DNA from: Beroe ovata
Lineage: Eukaryota; Ctenophora; Nuda; Beroida; Beroidae
Assembly (NCBI GenBank): GCA_946803715.1
Contig: CAMPET010000024.1
Location: 103,318 to 167,317 of the forward strand
Direction: 5' to 3'
DNA: 64,000 nt
This document shows positions 51,094 to 62,274 of the stretch, in pieces (positions within the stretch are counted from its first letter, which is position 1; each line of letters opens with the position of its first letter). Below the pieces are notes generated by a model. It was given only the letters and a program-made list of their open reading frames with translations, ran no database searches and had not been told where the DNA came from. Made by a program: the position numbers and the translations under genes.

Positions 51094-51358
51094 ACAGTTT
51101 TAAGAGTATCTGAGATTGTTACATACCAATCATGATTAAGGCAGAGTTCTGTCTAGATTTTCAAGTTAACTGTGATCGGCTTATTTATTCGTAATGATTA
51201 TCAATAAAATAAATAATGTTAAATCCTTTTTAAATAATAATATTCCATTCTCACTTAAACTGAGTCATTTGAAGTCTTCTTAAGTCGAGCGCATCTCTAT
51301 GTTCAAGACCTCATTTTGATTATCGAGCTCATTTCCTTGTCTGTGTGTGGATCGTGTA

Positions 51359-53512
51359 TTATATCCCACCATCAAATTCTGTCAGCAATATGATTTCCAT
51401 GAGATCTTCCGTAGCTGTGGTTACTCTACAGTTAACTGTCACTAATCTGCCACTCTGTAACTGCTGTGATCTGGGGGCATTTATTCTCACAGAGAAAAAG
51501 GCTGTCTCCCCCGGTGAGAGAAGGATTGGATTGCTTCTCCCCCTCCGGTCACCTCCATATGGTGTTCTGATGATAGATCCACCACCAACTGCGATATCAT
51601 AATCCATTGTGTTCTCGCACCACAGTAAATGAGAATCAGCAGATTCCTGATTGTTGGAAACAGCCACCGTGATTAGGGTGTATCTATTGGGGATGATGGA
51701 GTAATAGTTCTTGACATCTACTACACGAAGGCAGGATCCTGTCGGGAAGAATTGTGTGCTTGAGGTTCTTTGGAATGCTACACCATTGATGAGCTCTCCT
51801 TCCAGAACTATGACAAAACCTTCCGGTCCAATGTCTCTCGGGATAACAAGAGAGGAGACGAAGGCATTGTTCCCTTGATCTGCTTCTTTTAGAGCTGCTT
51901 TCCAATATGTCCTCCTTCCTGCCAAACCTACAATTTTAGCAGTCAGTGAGTCCCGGTTAACCTTTTCACCATGGTTTAGTTTTATCACCAAATTCTCTCC
52001 TATTCCTTTACAAGGGCTGTAATTTGAAATTTCCATCGATCCAATTTCATCAACGAAATATGCCTCAAAATCAACTAGAAAGCGTCCAGAGCTGTGGACC
52101 TTATAGTCAAATGTCACAGCATCTCTAGGATATGTCAGTGTCCACTTTCCTGTACAGGAGCAGGACCAAGAGGAAACATCTATAACCAGAGAGTTATCAG
52201 CCTTCGATTTCTTCATTATAATATTCTCACTTCCATCGAACAGAGCACCACAGAACTCCGGATCCCCATTGATGGGCGGATTTAGGGAAACCTGATCCAA
52301 AACAGAAACTGGTGTGGCCCTAATGAAAACTTTGAAACGGTCAATGCTTGTGTCGATGAGGATTGATCTCTCTTCATACTCATCATTAAATTCAGATACT
52401 TGTCTTTTGTTTCGGAGTCCAAAGATGCCTTGTCCAACTACAGATTTGGTGTTTTCACTCTCCTCCCCATAAATCAAAGCATCTTTGTCATAAGCACCGT
52501 TAACAGTGTCTGTAATGTTGTATATCCCAGACTCTTGGACGAGTAGAGCGAATCCTCCTGACTTCTGAGCCATGGAAACATAATAGTGATCGATTGTGTT
52601 CGGTTTGCAGCTGCCAAACAAAATGAAAAAAGCTGAGGCTTTGAGAAATTGAAGACTCCTGTCAATTTGCATGTGTTCTCTTACACAGTCCTTACTGGAT
52701 GCATCAGTGAAAACGTACATGGCCGAATTGCGGACTGTCCAAAATCTGCTGCTGCTGTAAATGGCTTTCTTTATTCCAGTACACGTTTTCTCTTCACAGT
52801 CTCCCCCTATACTTGGAACCAGTGAGTGGAGTTTTTTGAAAAGGTCACTCTTTGTGTAGAATGTTTCTGTCTTGTACGCAAGGGGATCCGCAAACGTCGT
52901 GACACAAAACTCCACTTGAACGCCCGAGTTTTCCTGCTCAATGACCAACTGCTGGATGTACTCCCGGACTTGTGCCATATCGTTTGTCATGCTACTGCTG
53001 GTGTCAATAACAAAGGACATAACAACCCTTCTGTTAAGGTGAAGAAGTTCCTTAAACTTCTCCTCTCCCATGGTGTTCCTGAATTTGTCAAAAAGGGCAG
53101 CTGCTGACGACTGGTCCTCGCTGTCTGCACTTCTCTTTCTTCGGCCAGGATCATTCACAGCTCTTATCGCCCTTGCCATGTGTTCTTGGCTTGCAAATGT
53201 GTTGCCATATCTCATACTTGCCTCAGCCAGTTCGTAGTACTTCTTGAAATCATCGGACAACGGTTTTCCAGCAGTGGTCGTCTGAACATACTCCATGAAA
53301 TTGATCATATCGAGGAAGTCGGTAGTTTGCTCCTTCACATTGTTATCCTCAGGTATATCCCCAAAACACAAAGCTCCCTCCCGTGCAATATCACTGACAT
53401 AGGGAGTGGAGACTTCTTCCAGTACTGATCTAGTGCTGGAGAAATCGAAACTGTAAGAAGATGCCCACAGCACGGCACACACCCATAAAACCTTGATCTG
53501 ATTGTGAAACAT
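51359..53512 (-). CDS. VWA7: VWA7-like secreted protein with von Willebrand factor A domain
   Basis: It is intronless and 717 residues long, starting MFHNQIKVLWVCAVLWASSY, a clear signal peptide. A dibasic GRRKRSAD site (about 123-130) precedes the VWA domain. The MIDAS loop is FVIDTSSSM (about 167-175), with later VEFCVTTFADP and YVFTDASSKDC. The C-terminal half is beta-rich with few cysteines, as in VWA7/hemicentin-type proteins. It is probably an extracellular matrix or secreted adhesion protein. The gene is embedded, antisense, between zinc-finger exons 16 and 17 of locus 2. The lack of introns, unlike its neighbours, could mean retroposition. Confidence 0.8.
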   Translation of the reverse strand: MFHNQIKVLWVCAVLWASSYSFDFSSTRSVLEEVSTPYVSDIAREGALCFGDIPEDNNVKEQTTDFLDMINFMEYVQTTTAGKPLSDDFKKYYELAEASMRYGNTFASQEHMARAIRAVNDPGRRKRSADSEDQSSAAALFDKFRNTMGEEKFKELLHLNRRVVMSFVIDTSSSMTNDMAQVREYIQQLVIEQENSGVQVEFCVTTFADPLAYKTETFYTKSDLFKKLHSLVPSIGGDCEEKTCTGIKKAIYSSSRFWTVRNSAMYVFTDASSKDCVREHMQIDRSLQFLKASAFFILFGSCKPNTIDHYYVSMAQKSGGFALLVQESGIYNITDTVNGAYDKDALIYGEESENTKSVVGQGIFGLRNKRQVSEFNDEYEERSILIDTSIDRFKVFIRATPVSVLDQVSLNPPINGDPEFCGALFDGSENIIMKKSKADNSLVIDVSSWSCSCTGKWTLTYPRDAVTFDYKVHSSGRFLVDFEAYFVDEIGSMEISNYSPCKGIGENLVIKLNHGEKVNRDSLTAKIVGLAGRRTYWKAALKEADQGNNAFVSSLVIPRDIGPEGFVIVLEGELINGVAFQRTSSTQFFPTGSCLRVVDVKNYYSIIPNRYTLITVAVSNNQESADSHLLWCENTMDYDIAVGGGSIIRTPYGGDRRGRSNPILLSPGETAFFSVRINAPRSQQLQSGRLVTVNCRVTTATEDLMEIILLTEFDGGI

Positions 53513-54723
53513 TTCCTGTAATGTAACAGTTGTAACAGTTTTTATGACAATTCACGTCCATACTCCATATATACATTATGATCATGAACTTCATTATTAT
53601 CCAAACGTTAACGAAACGGCAAGACGGAACGAAACTCAGAAAATTGAATTTTACATGACTGCCCAGTATTATAAACGTGCTGCCTGACCGTCAAGAACAC
53701 GAGATTGATACCTAACACCATCAATTTGAAAATGAATTTGTTTGCAAGAGGCCGACCGAGACAGCGAATTATTGAGAGACACGCATTGATGCTGCTGCTA
53801 CAATTAATTGTCCATCAGTGGCTGATGTCCAATATTTGTGGTGTGAAAATGTATATAAGTCATTGCACTTGCAGAATAATGACGTATACGTTGAATGATG
53901 TCAGGCAATTACAGCGCCTTATCAGCAGTTTCCGCTTCAAGCGCTTTTCTGATGAGTAATATTGACATGATGTATTTTTCTATTCTTAGCTTCAGTCTGT
54001 GCATTCAGTGATAGTCCATGATTACCCTAGCGCTTTTTATGAAAGCCCCGAAATTTAATTTTCAGTCTTAGGGCAACTAATATCAAAAACTTCACACATG
54101 ATCACAGAATTTGTCAAATTCCAGTACGTGCTCGAATAGATTATCAATGGAAATTAAATGTGGTAGCACAAACTTTATTCATATTCAACAAGCGTGAAAT
54201 TCCACAGCGATAAGAATTATCTGAACACAGGTTACTGTAAAAGTAATTTATAATTTGAACCGAACGAAGGAGGGCTTCACTTTTTAGGAACGATTTTGAC
54301 AGGGCACAAATTTCAATGACAATGATATGCTGTGTTCATACTGTCTAGATTTTGAACATCATAATTAGCACTGTCTGGCCAGTATAAATATTAACCTAAT
54401 CTTAATTCCGTTCATTTTTCATCAAATGACAAATGATCAGTGCCAAGACCAATTTCTGTAGGTATTTTAAATTTGATTTTTACCTAAATATTTTTGCAAG
54501 TGATTTCGGGAAGGTCATTATCATTTTGCATAAGGGGAAGCTTCGATTCAATAGGATAAGAAAAGTTATTTAACTCAAAAGTGACTATGGTTCCGTACTT
54601 AAACAGTTGACAATTATTACCTATAGGAGTCATGGCACGAATGGTAGTACCTCAATGCAATTAGTGTTAGGAAGTTTAGAAAGTAGTAGGAAGTTAAATT
54701 CAACATTAACATTCACTTTTCAG
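53513..54723. other. Spacer between VWA7-like gene and zinc-finger exon 17
   Basis: AT-rich. The frame at 53705-53959 has a basic FARGRPRQR stretch but no recognisable domain or splice context. The VWA7 promoter must lie near 53520-53700. I see nothing else. Confidence 0.5.
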
Positions 54724-55010
54724 TGACAGTTTTTATCGGAGGATCAAAACAACCGGCCAGGCTCACCTCAACTGCAAACTCAGATTTGATCTGCCCAATT
54801 TGCCGGAAGGGCTTCCAATGTCGCAGGAACCGGGATAGGCACTTTGACTCGGTTCATCTGAAATTGAGGAGGTTCGGTTGTCCCCACTGTGCACAGAGGT
54901 ACTCCCAGAAAGTACATCTCAAGGGACACATCGCCAGGAGACACAGCACCGCCCCAAGTACTGGAGTTTCTGATCGCCAGTCTCATATCGTTACCTCCCA
55001 TAATCCCTAG
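54724..55010 (+). CDS. Locus 2 zinc-finger terminal exon 17 (two C2H2 fingers)
   Basis: The acceptor TCACTTTTCAG gives phase 1 and the stop is TAG. Fingers are CPIC...HFDSVH and CPHC...HIARRH, linker LKLRRFG, with a Ser/Thr-rich tail. AATAAA lies at 55276-55281. It sits 3.6 kb beyond exon 16, on the far side of the VWA7-like gene. Confidence 0.86.
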
Positions 55011-55455
55011 TCGGACTCCTAGCATTTCTACACTATTATGTTGTTGATCACAGATGGAATGAGATGGTATTGGTGGCCTAGACGGTGGCTAAGACGTCAG
55101 AGGTTCAAACTCTACTGAATTAACGGCAATTCTCCCGATTTCTCAATTCTGATCCCGATGAGATGCAAATTTTCGAGACTTCTAGAACATAATTTACTCA
55201 TACTGCAGTATAGAAAGGGGACGAATTGTGTAATACGTCGCAAATGTGAATAGATTTAATATATTACGCGGATTAAATAAAGATTAAGTATAGATGAAAT
55301 TATTGGCCTGCAGCGAAGATGCATGTGAATGTGTGTTACGGTGTTAATATGGGGGTTGAATAACATGCTCATTGGGTTCATTGAATGTGCATGCCTTGTC
55401 GGGATTATAGTTAAAGTTTTCGGTTCACCAAATATTCTATTATTAATCCAAACAG

Positions 55456-55685
55456 TTGGGGTACCGAAGTCGCTCCAAGAATGGCAATGTTGCATCTGTT
55501 CTAGAGTTTTCTACGGCAAAGGGTGCAAAGGCCAGTACAATCGGCACTTTAAGATTGTCCACCTCAAGATTAAACCCTTCCGCTGTGACGTATGTGGGAA
55601 GCGCTTCTCGCAGCAGTGCAACAAGCGACAACATATTGCACGATATCACGCATATTCGGCAAAAGATGAACCGAGTACCAGTTAA
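55456..55685 (+). CDS. Locus 2 zinc-finger terminal exon 18 (two C2H2 fingers)
   Basis: The acceptor AATCCAAACAG gives phase 1 and the stop is TAA. Fingers are CCIC...HFKIVH with loop GKGCKGQYNR, and CDVC...HIARYH, linker LKIKPFR. Confidence 0.86.
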
Positions 55686-56060
55686 TTCGACATATATTTT
55701 CCAGCTACAATCAGACACTTTAAAGTTTTATTTTTCCAGGGGTTTTATCACGTGCGAAGTAAAATTTGGAAAACATACTCTTTTTTTCAGTTAATTTTGT
55801 AATTTAGGGGCTGAGAAGAAATAGGAAATCTGATTTCCCGATTTTATGATTTATAAGACGACCAAAACTTTTCGCGCAAGTTTATGTGTCATGTTTGATC
55901 GACTTTTATCGGCCATTTCGAAAGTCGAAACTCAATTTAGGTTATCTCTTTGTTGCAAAGTATGTAAATACATCATGATATTATATTTTCTATTATTATT
56001 TTCTAGAGCATTATCTCTCAGTCTCACTGTCTCCGTTTCCAAATTTCCCTCAATTTTCAG

Positions 56061-56266
56061 AGAAGTGCAGACGTCCTCCGAAGAGTGTTGAATGCCCTGT
56101 ATGTTCCAAGGTTTTAAGCTCAAACAGCAATTTGAAACAGCATATCAGGGCAGTGCATCAGAAAATCAAACCATTTCACTGTAGCAAATGCGATAGGTCT
56201 TTCACTCAGCGTGGCAATTTTCAGGAGCATGTGTTTGCCGTCCATGGTAGCAGGTGTAATTACTAA
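56061..56266 (+). CDS. Locus 2 zinc-finger terminal exon 19 (two C2H2 fingers)
   Basis: The acceptor TCAATTTTCAG gives phase 1 and the stop is TAA at 56264-56266. Fingers are CPVC...HIRAVH and CSKC...HVFAVH, linker QKIKPFH. It is the last finger exon seen, 16.7 kb from shared exon 4. The stop lies at the edge of a 14-bp AATTACTAATTATA tandem repeat (about 56256-56295). Confidence 0.86.
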
Positions 56267-56415
56267 TTATAATTACTAATTATAATTACTAATTAGATGC
56301 TCGTTCCAATTATATTCAATTGTCTTGAGCATTTGATTGTGCGTCCATATTTCGCCTGTTAAACATACATTGTTTATCAAAGCTGGATGGACAGTAAAAA
56401 TTCTCGGGGGGATCC

Positions 56416-57171
56416 ATGAAGGGTTCACGAGTTGTATCTTTTGATTCAACAGGCACACTGATCAGAGTATCCAAATCGGTTGGCTTCCACTATGTCAGAG
56501 TTTTAGAAAAATATTTCCCCGGTGCAATGTCGACAAGTGAAAAGTCGACTGTAATTGCGGAGTTCAACAAATCCTTCCCGCTTCACTACGCTTCTACTGA
56601 GAAAAGTTTCCCAAACTTTGGACACGGCACTATCGGTTCATACAAGTGGTGGAAGAATGTTGTACGAGAGGTGTATCTGTCCTCCAACATCGACATCAAG
56701 GACTACCAGTTCTCCTTCATATTCCAGGACACTTACGAAGAGTTCAGAACGGCCCAGTGTTGGGAGCTTTACCCGGAAACACGCGACGTTCTCCAGGATT
56801 TATCAAAACTGGGAATTGATGTTGTTGTCACCAGTGATTTCGATGAGGGACTTCCTAATATCTTGCGAGAGCTCGGTCTATTTTGTCCGGGAAATGCTAG
56901 CAGTTCCCTGGTGAAGGAAGTTAACACGTCCTATGATATTGGAGTCAAGAAACCTGCGTTAGTGGGTGTGGTCAAGGATCAGTTGACGGATGTTATTGCA
57001 CATGTGGGTGACAGTGAGAAGCGTGATGTCATGGGGGCTCTGAACGCAGGAATATTGCCTGTTCTAGTCAATAGGACTGGTGGAGAATGTGAGTCGATAA
57101 GTGGGGTGTGCACCATTCCCAATCTGGACCAGGGGCTCGTGCAATGCATACAAGATGCTCTGAATGTGTAA
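56416..57171 (+). CDS. HDHD3: HAD-superfamily protein, HDHD3-like
   Basis: A single exon of 251 residues, the usual HDHD3 length. Motif I is SFDSTGTLI (D10), motif II VVVTSDFD, motif III lysine GVKKPALVG, and motif IV AHVGDSEKRDVMGA. The cap region carries FGHGTIGSYKWWKNVV, typical of HDHD3. The second Asp of DxDGT is replaced by Thr12, which should weaken phosphatase acid/base catalysis. Human HDHD3 also deviates here, and the substrate is unknown. It starts only 150 bp after the last zinc-finger exon. AATAAA lies at 57311-57316. Confidence 0.85.
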   Translation: MKGSRVVSFDSTGTLIRVSKSVGFHYVRVLEKYFPGAMSTSEKSTVIAEFNKSFPLHYASTEKSFPNFGHGTIGSYKWWKNVVREVYLSSNIDIKDYQFSFIFQDTYEEFRTAQCWELYPETRDVLQDLSKLGIDVVVTSDFDEGLPNILRELGLFCPGNASSSLVKEVNTSYDIGVKKPALVGVVKDQLTDVIAHVGDSEKRDVMGALNAGILPVLVNRTGGECESISGVCTIPNLDQGLVQCIQDALNV

Positions 57172-58107
57172 AAAGAGATACATAGCTCACACCAATCGTT
57201 TTTTGGTATCACTTGTTAGGATGTATGAGTGCAGCGAGTGTTTTCATTAATTTTATAGAATTTTAATCATCCAAGATCTACTTTTGATTGTCTCTAATTG
57301 TAATTGTGTCAATAAATTGATTAAAATCTTTCGAAAAACAAAATTTCTGAATGCTCTGATTTTGTACCATTCCGAATGTTTAACGATGGTCCTTCAGTGC
57401 AGATATGACTTATGAATGATGATAACTGCTGAGTTATGTGATGAAATGTGCCTCCATCATGCCCTTGCCGCCCCCTGGATTCCTGACAGTGAGGTATTTC
57501 TCACCACATTCACACGCACACACACGCACACACACACACACACACGCACACACACACACACACACGCACGCACATGTAAGTTAAACTCTTGTAGTACGTA
57601 GCACAAGTATGTTCACGGTCCATGATCTGTTATGTACCCAGCTCTTAGAAAAACGTATTAAATTAGTTGTAAAACAGTAAAATAAATTTATCGTGCAGAT
57701 TAAGTCACTTTTCAAATTGATCCCGATTGTTGTCGTGCGCGGCAACATGCACAAATCACTTCAGTAATAGCTGTAAGTGTCGTGCAAAGAAATCATACTC
57801 ATTGTCAAAATCAAGTGCGTTTTTTCAATTGATGTGGTTTCAGATTTTCGTTAGACTTCCATCTTTGTCAATTTACATAAATAAGTTAAATGCTACTCTC
57901 TCGCCTCAAATTATATTTTTCAGAGATAAAATTCTGGGTGAGCCTTCTGATCCGCCATACTCCCCAGTCCCCATATAGATCTTTTCACCACACAGTGTAG
58001 TATTTTTGTTGTTTCATCACTGTGAGTGCTAACATCACTGTTGTTACATGACTGTTAACACCTGTTGTTAACAAGTACTATGTGCAGGTTGGAGGCCTCT
58101 TCCCGAA
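57172..58107. other. Intergenic region with (CA)n microsatellite
   Basis: A (CA)n/(CACG)n tract lies at about 57509-57575. No gene was recognised. The 5' UTR of the next gene probably begins near 58000-58107. Confidence 0.6.
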
Positions 58108-60871
58108 ATGTCGTCTACAATGGACAAGAAACTGGCTACTGCAGCGCTTAACAATATGGTAAGTGTCGATCATAGCTACGTAAGTGATTCTCATAGACCC
58201 GGTCAAAACTGCGATCAATCTCTGTTGTTTAAACTTCATTTGAAGAAGGGTTCAAGAATGTGTTGACTGGTAATCAATAACGAGGAAGGAAGCGAAATAG
58301 GGTCAAAGTTTGAATAAGAATTGATTCAGTGTCCAAAAATACATAGGAATAGATGAATAATATGAAAGTCGCGTACAAAAATTTTCGTCAAATTTATATG
58401 TTCCTAATCTCAGAACAGTAGAACTAGAAAGAGTAATCAATGAATTCCACGCTTTCATACTTTGTTTTTGAAAGCCTCTCATGGAAACTAGAGCGGCACT
58501 TAGGACAAAAAATTTTCCACCAAATTATCTCCCTAACTCTTATGCAATCGGAAAACCCTATGTTTATGGTCTTGCAGAATTCATACTAGCCGTGAAATTT
58601 TTGAGCTATGTCATCGGGGAATATCTTCTTGTCTACTCGTTAACAGTCTGGTAAAGTCTCCAGTTAGCACAAGCGAGGTGTTTGCACTTGTTTTTATATC
58701 TCAGATAAACGTATCAATATCTCATTCTCAAGTTAGCACGTGTCCTCACTAACCAATAACATGTCGGGACGTGTCTTTTTCGATCAGTATGTCTTTTCCA
58801 GTTGTCACGAGTTATCATAAGAGTTGTTTACAATCCGACTTCTGACTATACTTAGCCGATTGATGTTACGCTAATCTTAATCCGTGAGTGTGTCTGTGTG
58901 TGTACGTGTGTGTTTGTATGCGTGTTTTTGTGCGCGTGTCTGTGTGTCTGTGCTATACATAATAACATAACAATGGTTATATGTTATCAAGTGGAATTGT
59001 TAGATTGCATGCATGTAATTTTTCGGCGGTTGTGGGTGTCCATGGTGCACAGCGCGCGCAATCTCTCGATGAATAGGCTCGACGGAGTCATTCGTCTTTG
59101 CCAATTCGTACGTTGATGCGGCAAACTGAGCACTTCAATAGTTTTAACTCCAATATCAACCACCTTGTCTTTTAGTTTCTTTGATCTCCAACACTTGTAT
59201 ACCAATCTACACTCGCACATATTACAAGCTGTGTCTCGGCTGCTTGTTGGGCACTGCAGCTGTTATAGTTCATGATAATGCACTGATACGGATTACGGCC
59301 ATCACTTAAATTATCTGTTTAACTTTCTCGCATTTGAGTCTTTGTTATCAACTGCACTTGTTTTCACTCTTCTTGCGCCTCTCATGTTATTCTCTCCACC
59401 GGTTAACCTCATATTTTTCCCACTTTCTTGTCAGTATTCCGTACCCCCCCTCCCTATTTACACATAACTCCCCGCCTAGTTCAAGAAAGAAGACGAGAGC
59501 TCGAGTGCAGGCAGGGTTTCACTGTCCGCTCCGTCAACAGCCGAGGTTGAACAGATCAGAATGCAGGGTGCTGAGATACAGAAGGAAAATTTGCTTCTGA
59601 AGGAGGCAAGTGGCAACCCTAGATCATAATAGATATAGGATATCATTAGGTATTGGGATCAACTTGGAGAGCAAGTTTAGAACATTAAGTGAGAAACTTT
59701 AAATCAGAAACTTTTGAGAATCATGTGATAATCGTCGCCAGCTGGGATCAGGATTCTACAAATAAGCAAATATTGTGGTAATTGATAGTAGTCGGGAGAT
59801 AAATCTGTAGAATGAGCAGAGTGCTCCACCCCTCCCACTCCCCTCCCACTAATGTACAACTTTCTTCAGAAATTGACAGAAGCTCGAGCTGAATTGTTGG
59901 AAAGCAGTAAACAGAACGACATACTAAACAAGAAGTTGGATGGTCTAAACGCCTTTGTCAAGCGAATAGGCGGCTCCACCGAAACAATGTTGAAGGGCTC
60001 AACGTCCTTTTTTAGGAAGGAAAATCAGACTCTGAAGAACAAGGTGTCTCAAACAAACAAAAGTGTGAGTCTCAATTGGCATGATGATGATGATGATGAC
60101 GGTTCTTCATTTTCCGTACTTAAATTTTGCTACTTCAATGCGCTTGTTCCTTTGATTATGAAGAAGAATGGCGACACCGTGATTGTACAGCTATTATACT
60201 TTATACTCCCCCTAGCTGTCTGATATCAAGAGACTGAATGAAGACCTCGTTAAAGCACATGAGCTTGACAGACGTGCTATTGAGGAGCTATCCGCTACCA
60301 TCTCAGTAAGTTCACTGTCCATATCATGGGTGAAAATGTTAATGTAATCCACTAAATAAGAATCGATACAGTAAATGTAATAAATGTTCAATCCACTGCG
60401 TCTCTGAATATTGGCTCTTCAATTTGTAATTTTGGACGCTTTTTCAGGACTTGGAGTTCAGAATCAGAATGGGCGTGGTCTCTGATGAGTACACGAAGGA
60501 GTACTGTGATGCGGCTCACGAAATGACGGACTCTAAACCCCCTGACAAGGTGTGTACTGTGTGTGTGTTGTGTGTGTGTGTGTGTGTGNNNNNNNNNNNN
60601 NNNNNNNNNNNNNNNNNNNNNNNNNNNNNNNNNNNNNNNNNGTGTGTGTGTGTGTGTGTGTGTGTCACGTGACCATACATCGCTTTGTAAATTTCAGGTG
60701 TGCGACCGGTGTGAAACGCTGAAACTACAATTGTCTAAAAACTCGATATCAGTGCACTGTTTGATAGGGAGACTCAAACAAATGGAGGAACAAATCTTCC
60801 AGCTCAAGAATGATAAGCGCGACTTAATCAACAAGCTCGCCCAACAAAATGAGGCAAACTTCAAATACTGA
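58108..60871 (+). CDS. Coiled-coil protein, family unrecognised
   Basis: Six coding exons: 58108-58158, 59480-59605, 59870-60064, 60216-60305, 60448-60549 and 60698-60871, all phase 0, 245 residues. Exon 2 ends in a non-canonical GC donor (GAG|GCAAGT). The sequence is almost all heptad-like helix: VEQIRMQGAEIQKENLLLKE, LTEARAELLESSKQND, IKRLNEDLVKAHELD and LIGRLKQMEEQIFQLKND. One short Cys motif, VCDRCETLKLQL, is present. No catalytic motif was seen. It could be a cytoplasmic scaffold or adaptor. A later exon-like frame (61047-61286) could provide an alternative tail. Confidence 0.7.
58886..58952. repeat. Imperfect (GT)n microsatellite
   Basis: GTGT/GTCT/GCGT run in the first intron of the coiled-coil gene. 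Confidence 0.9.
60550..60665. repeat. (GT)n microsatellite with a 53-N gap, starting at a splice donor
   Basis: The donor of exon 5 (AAG|GTGTGT) is itself the first unit of the repeat. N occupy 60589-60641. Confidence 0.95.
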
Positions 60872-61046
60872 TTCCGTCGAACTCGAAGCAATGCTTCAAT
60901 TTCGACTATCGATTTCATATTTATCCTGGCATATGAGATTGAGTTCAAAGTCAAGGAAGGACTGCAAATCAGGTGTCTCATTCCAGTATAATTGTATTGA
61001 AGGATTGCTCGAACATGCTCCTTACCGGCCTCAGTCACACTGGCAG

Positions 61047-61286
61047 GGCTTCAGGCGTTTGTCTGCGTTGAAGCGGCCCAACACCGGACGTCGACCATCA
61101 CCCATTGCGCCCGGGAAAGTGAGCAAATCTGACGAGGACAGAGGAATGCACGTCACTTACAGTTACAGTGCAGATGAGGTTGTTCCCGCGCTGAGTGAGT
61201 CAAATACTCCACGTGCGTCTCCGTGGCTCGATCCTTTTTACGACTGCCAACTTTCCAGATCACCAACTTTTCAAATCAACGAGTAA
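61047..61286 (+). CDS. Putative alternative 3' exon of the coiled-coil gene
   Basis: The acceptor CACACTGGCAG is followed by an 80-codon open frame (GFRRLSALKRPNTG ... FQINE, then TAA). Phase 0 would match the upstream gene. It is basic and Ser/Pro-rich at first, then acidic. No upstream donor is certain: a GAG|GCAAAC within exon 6 is the best candidate. It could also belong to a separate transcript. Confidence 0.4.
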   Translation, partial: GFRRLSALKRPNTGRRPSPIAPGKVSKSDEDRGMHVTYSYSADEVVPALSESNTPRASPWLDPFYDCQLSRSPTFQINE

Positions 61287-61299
61287 ATAAGGGGTGCGC

Positions 61300-61960
61300 T
61301 TGTCAGATTTTATTTGGCTGTCGATGATAGCCCCTGTCGAGAATTTCATTGCGCGCGCGCCGCAAATTATTCTCAGACGCGGCTCGCGTCAGCTGGGCCT
61401 AGCATCGCCAGGCAAGATTTTATTTGACCTCTGTTTCTCGCGCGCGCGAGAAACAGGTCAGGCACTGGTAACACTAACATCTTACAAGGGCGTGCAACGT
61501 ATGTGGTATGCACAATGCAGTTGCACAAGATGTGGTTATGTTTAGTATCAATATTAAAGTTCAATTTTGAGGAATATTTAAATTTGTAATTTTACTTTTA
61601 GGGTTTCTCCCTACACCCTACCTTGCTGGTGGGATTTTGTCCCATGCAGTTGCAAGAAATGACGGAATGACAATTGCTGATTGCGTCGGACGGAATGCTT
61701 AATATTGCTTATGCAGAATCTGCATTGCAGATAATTGCGCGGCGCCGACGGTAGGGAGAAGCCGGCTGAAGCCCTATATTAATATGTAATATATGCATAG
61801 TACTTGGCGCACGCCTTTGATGACGCTGCGCCGCGCGCAAAAAGGAACAGACAGATATTTCTGCGATTTTACCTGACCTCTGTTTCACGCGACGCGCAAG
61901 AAACATGAGCCGGCCGGACAGATTGAGATAACATCCGAGAGCGCGCGCGCCTTCGTTGAA
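61300..61960. repeat. CpG-rich repeat copy and degenerate MITE
   Basis: 61335-61457 repeats CTGTCGAGAATTTCATTG ... TGGGCCTAGCATCGCCAGG and a TTTCTCGCGCGCGCGAGAAA palindrome. 61600-61765 is a decayed relative of the GTAGGATTT MITE (CCCTACCTTGCTGGTGGG ... GCCGACGGTAGGG). More CG-rich fragments run to 61955. Confidence 0.8.
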
Positions 61961-62274
61961 GACCGAAACAGTGGAAGATCCCCGGCCCTTTGATTACGGC
62001 CCCTTGATTACCTGAGCTGTAATGAACATTTTTTTCAAATCATCACAAATTTTCAAAACATCACAAATTTCGCATACAACCAGTAACCACGGTGAAATTT
62101 CCTTATATGAAGACGTTTGTCCATGATGCTTCGCCATTTGCACTGAGGCATCAATCACCATGTTACTTAACTTTAAGGATGAAGTATTGAGGTGTGCTGT
62201 GTGTGACGATAAGCTGTACTGATTCCCATTCAGTTTATTTTGGTGATAACATAATCATCAATCAACTAGAGACT

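Noticed and set aside
53705-53959. 84-residue frame with an AT-hook-like GRPRQR stretch.
   Set aside because: A single short basic motif in AT-rich DNA, with no acceptor/donor or finger signature.
55040-55125. tRNA-like A-box (TGGCCTAGACGG) and B-box (GGTTCAAAC) sequences.
   Set aside because: The boxes are about 28 nt apart, too close for a tRNA, and no cloverleaf can be drawn. At most this is a tRNA-derived repeat remnant.
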